64,000 nucleotides of DNA from Calliopsis andreniformis (taxonomy: Eukaryota; Arthropoda; Insecta; Hymenoptera; Andrenidae): positions 620,001 through 684,000 of the forward strand of contig NW_027480598.1 in NCBI RefSeq assembly GCF_051401765.1, read 5' to 3'. Under the pieces are notes generated by a model, which was not told the DNA's origin, did not search any database, and saw only the letters and a program-made list of their open reading frames with translations. A program made the translations under genes and the position numbers. This document shows positions 54,227-64,000 of this stretch, piece by piece (position 1 is the first letter of the stretch; each line of letters starts with the position of its first letter).

Positions 54227-55917
54227 TCAATCATCAATCCTCAATCCTCAATCCTCAACCCTAAATTATCAATGTTCAATCCTCAATACCCAATCCTCAG
54301 TCTTCAATCCTCAATCCTCAATCCTCAATCCTCAATCCTCAATCCTCAGTCCTCAAACCTCCATCCTGAATCCTCAATCCTGAATCCTCAATCTTCAGCC
54401 CTGAGTCCTCAAAAATCAGTCGCCAATTCTCAATCCTCAATAGAATATCCTCAATTCACAGTCTTCAACACTCAATACTCAATCTGCAATCTTCAGATCT
54501 CTATCCACAAACATCAATTCTCATCACTCAACCCTCAATACTCAGTACCCGATCCTCAACCTTCAATCCTCAATCCTCAATCCTCAATCCTCAATCTTAA
54601 AATTCAATCCTCAATATTCAATCTTCAATCCTCAATCCACAATCCTCAATCCTCAATCATCAACCCTCAGTCCCAAACCCTCAATCTTCAATGCTCAATC
54701 CTCTATCCCCTATCTTCAATCCTCAATCCACAATCCTCAATCCTCAATCCTCAATCCTCAATCTTCAATCCTCAGTCCCAGATCCTCAATCTTCAATACT
54801 CACACCTCAATCCTTAATCTTCAATCCTCAATACTCAGTCTTCAATCCTCAATCCTCAATCCTCAATACCCAGTCTTCAATCCTCAATCCTCAATCCTCA
54901 ATCCTCAATCCTCAGTCCTCAATTCTCAATCCTCAATTCTCAATCCTAAGACCTCAAACATCAATACTCAACCCTCAGTCCGCGTCCTCAATCCACAAAC
55001 CTCAATACTAAATCCTCAATCTTCAATTCTCAATCCTCAATCCTCAATCCTCAATCCTCAGTCCTCAAACATCAATACTCAACCCTCAGTCCTCGTCCTC
55101 AATCCACAACCCTCAATCCTCAATCCTCAATCTTCAATTCTCAATCCTCAATCCTCAATCCTCAATCCTCAATCCTCAGTCCTCAGTCCTCAAACCTCAA
55201 TCCTGAATCCTCAATCCGGAATCCTCAATATTCAGCCTTCAGTCCTCAACCCTCAATCCTCAATCCTCCATCTTCAATCATCAATACTCAATCTTCAATC
55301 CTCAATCCTCAATCCTCAATCCTCAATCCTCAATCCTCAATATTCAACTCACAACCCTCAACAATCAATCCTCAATACTCAACCATCAATCCTCAATTCT
55401 CAATACCCAAAAGAATATCCTGAATTCTCATGGTTCAATACTCAATCCACAATATTCAATAATCAAATCTCAATCCTCAAACATCAATTCTCAACACGCA
55501 ATCCTCAACACTCAGTCCTCTCTCTTCAATCCTCCATCCTCAATCCTCAATCTTCAAACCTCAATCCTCAATCCACAATCCTCAATCCTCAATCCACAAT
55601 CTTCAATCCTCAGTCCCAAATCCTCAATCTTCAATACTCAATCCTCAATCCTCAATCTTCAATCCTCAATCCTCAGTCCACAAACCTCAATTCTGAATCC
55701 TCAATCCTGAGTCCTCAATCTTCAGCCCTCAGTCCTCAACAATCAGTAGTCAATCCTCAATCCTCAGTAGAATATCCTCAATACACAGCTTTCAACACTC
55801 AATACTCGATCTGCAATCTTCAAACCACTATCCACAAACATCAATTCTCATCACTCAACCCTCAACACTCAGTCCTCAAACATCAAACCTCAATCCTCAA
55901 TTCTCAATCTGCAATCC
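54227..55917. repeat. 1.7-kb duplicated block, copy 2
   Basis: Partner of 50,075-51,765. At its 3' edge it switches within about one unit into sequence matching 53.1-54.2 kb, a clean recombination-type junction. Confidence 0.78.
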
Positions 55918-55920
55918 TCA

Positions 55921-56966
55921 ATCTTCAATCCTCAATACTCAAACTGCTATCCTCAATCCTCAATCTTCAATCCTCAATCCTCAATTCTCAATCCTCAATC
56001 ATCAATCTTCAATCCTCAGACCTCAAACAGCAATACTCGACCGTCAGGCCTCGTCCTCAATCCACAACCTTCAATACTCAATCCTCAATCTTCAATCATC
56101 AATATTCAATCTTCAGTCCTCAATCCTCAATCCTCAATCCTCAGTCCTCAATCCTCAATGTTCAATGCGCAATACCCAATCCTCAGTCTTCAATCCTCAA
56201 TCCTCAATCCTCAACCATCAATCCTCAATCATCAATCCTCAATCTTCAATACTCAATCCTCAACGCTCAATCCTCAATCCTCAATACTCAACCATCAATC
56301 CTCAATTCTCAATACTCAATAGAATATCCTGAATTCTCAGGATTCTATAGTCAAACCTCAATCCTCAACCCTCAGCCCTCATTCTCAATCCTCAATCCAC
56401 AATCCTCAAACCTCAATCCTCAACCGTCAGTCCTCGTCCTCAATCCTCAACACTCAATCCTCAATCCTCCCATCTTCAATCATCAATACTCAATCTTCAA
56501 TCCTCAATCCTCAATCCTCAGTCCTCAAACATCAATCCTGAATCCTCAATCCTGAATCCTCAATCTTCAGCCCAGTGTCCACAACAATCAGTTGTCAATC
56601 CTCAATCCTCAATAGAATATCCTCAATTCACAGTTTTCAATGCTCAATACTCAATCTGCAATCTTCAGATCTCTATCCACAAACATCAATTCTTATCACT
56701 CAACCGTGAATACTCAGTCCCTAATCCTCAATCCTCAATCCTCATTCGTCAACCTTCAATCCTCAATACTCAATCTTCAATCCTCAATCCTCAATCCTCA
56801 ATCCTCAATCCTCAATCCTCAATCTTCAATCCTCAATACTCAATCTTCAATCCTCAATCCTCAATCCTCAATCCTCAATCCTCAATCCTCAATCCTCAAT
56901 CCTCATTCGTCAACCTTCAATCCTCAATACTCAATCTTCAATCCTCAATCCTCAATCCTCAATCCT
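55921..56966. repeat. 1.0-kb duplicated block, copy 2
   Basis: Partner of 53,140-54,185. Early private difference: aaactgctatcc near 55,940. It joins at about 56.87-56.97 kb to sequence matching 19.0 kb. Confidence 0.77.
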
Positions 56967-58166
56967 CAATCCTCAATCCTCAATGCTCATTCTTCAATCC
57001 TCAATCTTCAATGCTCAATCTTCAATCCTCAATCCTCAATCCTCAATCCTCAATCCTCAATCCTCAATCCTCAATCCTCAATCCTCAGTCCTCATACCTC
57101 AATCCTGAATCCCCGATCCTGAATCCTCAATCTTCAGCCCTCAGTCCTCTACAATCAGTTGTCAATCCTCAATCCTCAATAGAATATCATCAATTCACAG
57201 TTTTCATTACTCAATACTCAAACTGCAATCTTCAAATCTCTATCCACAAACATCAATTCTCATCACTCAACCCTCAACAGTCAGTCCCCAATCCTCAATA
57301 TTCAATCCTCAATCCTCAATCCTCAATCCACAATCCTCAACGTTCAATCCCCAATACTCAATCTTCAATGCTCATTCCTCAATCCTCAATCCTCAATTCT
57401 CAATCCTCAATCGTCAATCTTCAATCCTCAATACTCAATCTTCAATCCTCAATCCTCAATCTTCAATCCTCAATCCTCAATCCTCAATTCTCAATCCTCA
57501 ATCCTCAGTCCTCAGTCCTCAAACCTCAATCCTCAACCCCCAGCCCTCATCCTCAATCCTCAATCATCAATCCTCAATCCTCAACCTTCAATCCTCAATC
57601 TTCAATCCTCAATCCTCAATCCTCAATACTCAATCTTCAATCCTTAATACTGAATCTTCAATCCACAATTCTGAATCCTCAACCCTCAATCCTCAATCCT
57701 CAATCTTCAATCATTAATATTCAATCTTCAATCCTCAATCCTCAGACCTCAAACATCAATACTCAACCCTCAGTCCTCGTCCTCAATTAACAACCCTTAA
57801 TCCTCGATCCTCAATCTTCAATCATCAATATTCAATCTTCAATCCTGAATAGTCAATTCTCAATACTCAATCCACAATCCTCAATGTTCAATCCTCAACA
57901 CCCAAACCTCAATCTTCAATCCTCAATCCTCAATCCTCAATCCTCAATCCTCAATCCTCAATCCTCAGTCCTCAAACCTCAATCCTGAATCCTCAGTCTT
58001 CAGCCCTCAGTCCTCAACAATCAGTTGTCAATCCTCAAGCCTCAATAGAATATCCTCAATTCACAGGTTTCAATACTCAATACGCAACCTGAAGTCTTCA
58101 AATCTCTATCCACAAACATCAATTCTCATCACTCAACCCTCAACACTCAGACCCCAATCCTCAATC
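56867..58166. repeat. Short form of the 19.0-21.0 kb segment (two in-register deletions)
   Basis: Relative to 19,040-20,969 this copy lacks 133 bp at about 57,460 and 511 bp at about 57,740, and has two extra heptamers near 57,940. It could equally be the ancestral state with insertions in the other copy. Both gaps are exact multiples of seven. Confidence 0.77.
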
Positions 58167-58490
58167 TTCAATCGTCAATCCTCAACCGTCAATCCTCATT
58201 CTTCAACACTCAATACCGAATCCTCAATTTTCAATCCTCAATACTCAATCCTCAACTCTCAATCCTCAATCCTCAGTCCTCAATCGTCAATCCTCAATCC
58301 CCAATCCTCAATCTTCAATCCTCAATCCTCAATCCTTAATACTCAATCCTCAATCTTAAATCCTCAATACTCAATCTTCAATCCTCAATCATCAATCCTC
58401 AATCCTCAATCCTCAACCCTAAATTATCGATGTTCAATCCTCAATACCCAATCCTCAGTCTTCAATCCTCAATCCTCAATCCTCAATCCT

Positions 58491-61400
58491 CAATCCTCAA
58501 TTCTCAATACTCAATAGAATATCCTGTATTCTCAGGATTCTATAGTCAAACCTCAATCCTCAACCCTCAGCCCTCATTCTCAATCCTCAATCCACAATCC
58601 TCAAACCTCAATCCTCAACCGTCAGTCCTCGTCCTCAATCCTCAACACTCAATCCTCAATCCTCCCATCTTCAATCATCAATACTCAATCTTCAATCCTC
58701 AATCCTCAATCCTCAGTCCTCAAACATCAATCCTGAATCCTCAATCCTGAATCCTCAATCTTCAGCCCAGTGTCCTCAACAATCAGTTGTCAATCCTCAA
58801 TCCTCAATAGAATATCCTCAATTCACAGTTTTCAATGCTCAATACACAATCTGCAATCTTCAGATGTCTATCCACAAACATCAATTCTTATCACTCAACC
58901 CTGAATACTCAGTCCCTAATCCTCAATCCTCAATCCACAATCCTCAAACCTCAATCCTCAACCGTCAGTCCTCGTCCTCAATCCTCAACACTCAATCCTC
59001 AATCCTCCCATCTTCAATCCTCAATCCTCAATCCTCAATCCTCAATCCTCAATACTCAATCATCAGCCCTCAATTCTCAATACTCAATAGAATAGCCTGA
59101 ATTCTCAGGATTCCATACTCAAACCTCAATCCTCAACCCTCAATCCTCAGTCCTCAAACCTCAATCCCGAATCCACAATCCTGAATACTCAATCTTCAGC
59201 CCTCAGTCCTCAAAAATCGCTTGTCAATCCTCAATCCTCAATAGAATATCTTCAATTCACAGTTTTCAATACTCAATCCCCATTCTTCAATCTTCAAATC
59301 TCAATCCACAAACATCAACTCTCATCACTCAACCCTCAACACTCAGTCCTCAATCTTCAATCCTCAATTCTCAATCCTCAATCTTCAATCCTCAATACAC
59401 AATCTTCAATACTCAATCCTCAATTCTCAATCCTCAATGCTCAATCCTCAATCGTCAATCCTCAATCCCCAATCCTCAATCTTCAATCCTCAATCCTCAA
59501 TCCTTAATACTCAATCCTCAATCTTAAATCCTCAATACTCAATCTTCAATCCTCAATCATCAATCCTCAATCCTCAATCCTCAACCCTAAATTATCGATG
59601 TTCAATCCTCAATACCCAATCCTCAGTCTTCAATCCTCAATCCTCAATCCTCAATCCTCAATCCTCAATCCTCAGTCCTCAAACCTCAATCCTGAATCCT
59701 CAATCCTGCATCCTCAATCTTCAGCCCTCAGTCCTCAACAATCAGTTGTCAATCCTCAACCCCCAATAGAATATCCTCAACACACAGTTTTCAATACTCA
59801 ATACTCAATCTGCAATCTTCAGATATCTATCCTCAAACATCAATTCTCATCATTCAACCCTCAACGCTTAGTCCCCAATCCTCAATCTTCAATCCTCAAT
59901 CCTCAATCCTCAATCCTCGATCCTCAATCTTCAATCCTCAATACTCAATCTTCAATCCTCCATCCTCAATCCTCAATCCTCAATCCTCAATCCTCAATTC
60001 TCAATCCTCAATGCTCAATCCTCAATCGTCAATCCTCAGTCCTCAAACCTTAATCCTGAATCCTCAATCCTGAATCCTCAATCTTCAGCCCTTAGTCCTC
60101 AGCAATCAGTTGTGAATCCTCAATCCTCAATAGAATATCCTCAATTCACAGGTTTCAATACTCAATACACAACATGCAATCTTCAAATCTCTATCCACAA
60201 ACATCAATTCTCATCACTCAACCCTCAACACTCTGTCGCCAATCCTCAATATTCAAACCTCAATCCTCAATCCTCAATCCTCAATCCACAATCTTCAATC
60301 TTCAATACTCAATCTTCAATCCTCAATCCTCAATCCTCGGTCCTCAATCCTCAATCGCCAACCTCCAATCCTGAATACTCAATCTTCAATCCTCAATCCT
60401 CAATCCTCAATCCTCAATCCTCAGTCCTGATTCTTCAATCCTCAATACCCAATCCTCAATCTTCAATCTACAATCCTCGACCCTCAATCCTCAATCCTCG
60501 ATCCTCAATCATCAATCTTCAACCCTCAGACCCCAATCCTCAACCTTCTATCCACAATACTCAGTCCTCAATACTCAATCCTCAATCCTCAATCTTCAAT
60601 CCTCAACACTCAATCTTCAATCCTCAATCCTGAATCCTCAATCCTCGATCCTCAATCTTCAATCCTCAATACTCAATCATCAATCCTCCATCCTCAATAC
60701 TCAATCGTCAACCCTCAATCCTCAATCGCCAGGCTTGAATCCTCAATACTCAATCTTCAATCCTCAATCCTCAATCCTCAATCCTCAATCCTCAATCTTC
60801 AATCCTCAGTCCCAAATCCACAATCCTCAATACTCACACCTCAATCCTCAATCTTCAATCCTCAATACTCAGTCTTCAATCCTCAATCCTCAATCCTCAA
60901 TTCTCAATCCTCATTCTTCAATCCTCAATACCCAATCATCAATCTTCAATCCTCAATCCTCAATCCTCAATTCTCAATCCTCAATTCTCAATCCTAAGAC
61001 CTCAAACATCAATACTCAACCCTCAGTCCTCGTCCTCAGTCCACAAACCTCGATACTAAATCCTCAATCTTCAATTCTCAATCCTCAATCCTCAATCCTC
61101 AATCCTCAGTCCTCAAACATCAATACTCAACCCTCAGTCCTCGTCCTCAATCCACAACCCTCAATCCTCAATGCTCAATCTTCAATTCTCAATCCTCAAT
61201 CCTCAATCCTCAATCCTCAAACCTCAGTCCTCAGTCCTCAAACCTCAATCCTGAATCCTCAATCCGTAATCCTCAATCTTCAGCCTTCAGTCCTCAACAA
61301 TCAGTTGTCAATCCTCAGTCCTCAATAGAATATCATCAATTCACAGTTTTCAATACTCAATACTCAATCTGCAATCTTCAAATATCTATCCACAAACATC

Positions 61401-64000
61401 AATTCTCATCATTCAACCCTCAACACTCAGTCTTCAATCCTCAATCCTCAATCCGCAATCCTCAATCCTCATTCTGCAATCCTCAATACCCAATCCTCAA
61501 TCTTCAATCCTCAATCCTCAATCCTCAATGTTCAATACGCAATACCCAATCCTCAATCTTCAATCCTCAATCCTCAATCCTCAATCCTCAATCCTCAATC
61601 CTCAATCTTCAATCCTCAATACTCAATCTTCAATCCTCAATCCTCAATCCTCAATCCTCAACCCTCATTCTTCAATCCTCAACACCCAATCCTCAATCTT
61701 CAATCCTCAACCTTCAATCCTCAATTCTCAATCCTCAATCCTCAGTCCTCAGTCCTCAAACCTCAATCCTCAACCCTCAGCCCTCATCCTCAATCCTCAA
61801 TCGACAATCCGCAATCCTCAATCTTCAACCCTCAATACTCAATCTTCAATCTTCATTCCTCAGTCCTCAAACCTCAATTCTGAATCCTCAATCCTGCATC
61901 CTCAATCTTCAGCCCTCAGTCCTCAACAATCAGTTCTCAATCCTCAACCCCCAATAGAATATCCTCATCTCACAGTTTTCAATACTCAATACTCAATCTG
62001 CAATCTTCAGATCTCTATCCACAAACATCAATTCTCATCACTCAACCCTCAATACTCAGTACCCGATCCTCAATCCTCAATCCTCAATCTTCAATCCTCA
62101 ATACTCAATCTTCAATCCTCAATCCTCAATCCTCAATCCTCAATCCTCAATCCTCATTATTCAATCCTCAATACCCAATCCTCAATCTTCAATCCTCAAT
62201 CCTCAATCCTCAATTCTCAACCCCCAATCCTCAGTCCTCAGTCCTCAAACCTCAATCCTCAAACCTCAGCCCTCATCCTCAATGCTCAATCCTCAATCCT
62301 CAAACCTCAATCTTCAATCCTCAATACTCAATCTTCAATCTTCAATCCTCAGTCCTCAAACCTCAATTCTGAATCCTCAATCCTGCATCCTCAATCTTCA
62401 GCCCTCAGTCCTCAACAATCAGTTGACAATCCTCAATCCCCAATAGAATATCCTCAACTCACAGTTTTCAATACTCAATACTCAATCTGCAATCTTCAAA
62501 TCTCTATCCACAAACATCAATTCTCATCACTCAACCCTGAACGCTCAGTCCTCAATGTTCAATCCTCAATTCTCAATTCTCAATCTTCAATCCTCAATAC
62601 TGAATCATCAATCATCAATCCTCAATCCTCAATCCTCAATCCTCAATCCTCAGTCTTCAATCCTCAATGCTCAATCCTCAATCCTCAATCCACAGTCCTC
62701 AATCCTCAATCCTCAATCCTCAAACCTCGATCCTCAATCCTCAATCATCAATATTCAATCTTCAGTCCTCAATCCTCAATTCTCAATCCTCAATACTCAA
62801 TCTTCAATCCCCCATCCTCAATCCTCAATCCTCAACCCTCAATCCTCAATCGCCAGGCTTGAATCCTCAATACTCAATCTTCTATCCTCAATCCTCAAGC
62901 CTCATTCCTCAATCCTCATTCTTCAACACTCAATACCCAATCCTCAATTTTCAATCCTCAATACTCAATCCTCAACTCTCAATCCTCAATCCTCAGTCCT
63001 CAATCCTCAATTCTCGATCCTCAATCCTCAGTCCTCAGTCCTCAAACCTCAATCCTCAGTCCTCAAACCTCAGTTCTGAATCGTCAATCCTGAGTCCTCA
63101 ACCTTCAGCCCTCAGACCACAACAATCAGTAGTCAATCCTCAATCCTCAATAGAATATCCTCAATTCACAGTTTTGAAAACTCAATAGTCAATCTGCAAT
63201 CTTCAAACCACTATCCACAAACATCAATTCTCATCACTCAACCCTCAACACTCAGTCCTCAAATTTCAAACCTCAATCCTCAATTCTCAATCTGCAATCC
63301 TCAATACTGAACCTTCAATCCTCAATCCTCAATCCTCAATCCTCAATCTTCAATCATCAATATTCAATCTTCAGTCCTCAATCCTCAATTCTCAATCCTC
63401 AATACTCAATCTTCAATCCCCCATCCTCAGTCCTCAATCCTCAACCCTCAATCCTCAATCGCCAGGCTTGAATCCTCAATACTCAATCTTTTATCCTCAA
63501 TCCTCAAGCCTCATTCCTCAATCCTCATTCTTCAACACTCAATACCCAATCCTCAATTTTCAATCCTCAATACTCAATCCTCAACTCTCAATCCTCAATC
63601 CTCAGTCTTCAATCCTCAATTCTCGATCCCCAATCCTCAGTCCTCAGTCCTCAAACCTCAATCCTCAAACCTCAGCCCTCATCCTCAATCCTCAGTCGAC
63701 ACTCCGCAATCTTCATTCTTCAATCCTCAATACTCAATCTTCAATCCTCAATCCTCAATCCTCAATCCTCAATCCTCAATCCTCATTCTTCAATCCTCAA
63801 TACCCAATCCTCAATCTTCAATCCTCAATACTCAATCTTCAATCCTTAATCCTCAATTCTCAATCCTCAATGCTCAATACTCAATCGTCAATACTCAATC
63901 CCCAATCCTCAATCTTCAATCCTCAATCCTCAATCCTCAATCCTCAATCCTCAATCTTCAATCCTCAATACTCAATCTTCAATCCTCAATCCTCAATCCT
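58491..64000. repeat. Long duplicated block, copy 2 (truncated by window end)
   Basis: Partner of 30,815-36,317; the match is still running at the last base, so its true length is unknown. It has one extra heptamer near 59,015-59,049. Marks such as tagaatag at 59088 and tatcgatg near 59,595 are shared with the 31-kb copy and not with the 49-50 kb copy, so it is closer to the 31-kb copy. Confidence 0.87.

Larger units (their letters stand above)
1..64000. repeat. Satellite array of a 7-bp unit (TCAATCC / GGATTGA)
   Basis: The entire window is head-to-tail copies of a 7-bp unit in one orientation, TCAATCC on the + strand. Exact copies run in short stretches; the longest I noticed is ten perfect units at 587-656. 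Most of the array is single-substitution variants. Register is kept for hundreds of bases at a time and is broken only by a few recurring 6-mers and an 8-mer. The + strand consensus lacks G and the array is visibly G-poor on that strand. I see no unique sequence, transposon, gene or RNA gene inside it, and it continues past both ends. I recognise no named satellite family or species. The scale suggests eukaryotic heterochromatin, which is inference. Confidence 0.97.

Noticed and set aside
1..64000. CRISPR array
   Set aside because: There are no unique spacers. The repeat is 7 bp and continuous, and the longer modules vary gradually.
1..64000. Telomere
   Set aside because: The unit differs from known telomere motifs I can name (TTAGGG, TTTAGGG, TTAGG) and the array is far too degenerate and block-structured for telomerase product.
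1..64000. Cyanobacterial-type short heptamer repeats
   Set aside because: Heterocystous cyanobacteria carry 7-bp tandem repeats, but those are short intergenic tracts with other units. A 64-kb array does not fit, though a prokaryotic source is not formally excluded.

Overview
The whole 64,000-base window is one satellite array. It is built from a 7-bp unit that reads TCAATCC on the + strand (GGATTGA on the - strand), plus many degenerate copies one or two substitutions away, such as TCAATAC, TCAATCT, TCAATTC, TCAGTCC, TCAAACC, TCAACCC, ACAATCC, GCAATCC, TGAATCC and TTAATCC. I found no convincing gene, RNA gene, transposon, CRISPR array or unique stretch. The array runs off both window ends. 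An uninterrupted array this long with nested higher-order repeats is typical of eukaryotic heterochromatin (centromeric, pericentromeric, subtelomeric, or on a B or sex chromosome). Nothing in the sequence identifies the species, and a prokaryotic or extrachromosomal origin cannot be excluded from this window alone.

The many long + strand open frames are a by-product of the unit. Seven is not divisible by three, so three units (21 nt) read as seven codons, and every frame gives the same circular heptapeptide SSILNPQ with no stop. The - strand meets TGA every 21 nt in every frame. This explains why the open frames are long, overlapping, one-stranded and all low complexity. I annotate none of them as CDS.

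Above the 7-bp level there are recurring marked modules, still in 7-bp register. Module A (about 77 copies), module B (24 copies, with a hairpin-forming dyad) and module C (14 copies) share a core, aatagaatatcct, and look like descendants of one ancestral anchor. Other modules carry off-length units: a 6-mer tcgtcc, a 6-mer tcatcc and an 8-mer tcccatct. In one 3,352-bp block I tiled every unit by hand: 472 heptamers and 8 hexamers (480 units) account for every base.

Above that are block duplications: an apparently identical tandem pair (8,872-12,223 / 12,224-15,575); a near-identical tandem pair of about 4.4 kb (from about 36.9 kb to 45.7 kb); a 6.2-kb pair 18,205 bp apart (25.8-32.0 kb / 44.0-50.2 kb); a pair of at least 5.5 kb about 27.68 kb apart (30.8-36.3 kb / 58.5 kb to the window end); and several shorter ones. 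Every length difference I measured between copies is a multiple of 7 (7, 7, 14, 133 and 511 bp), as expected if the array evolves by unequal exchange or slippage in unit register. The layout by region is: 0-8.8 kb, older mixed array with a 1,924-bp-offset partial duplication; 8.9-15.6 kb, perfect tandem pair; 15.6-25.8 kb, mixed array that donated or received the 56.9-58.2 kb segment; 25.8-50.2 kb, large nested duplications; 50.1-58.2 kb, mosaic of shorter duplications; 58.5-64 kb, second copy of 30.8-36.3 kb.
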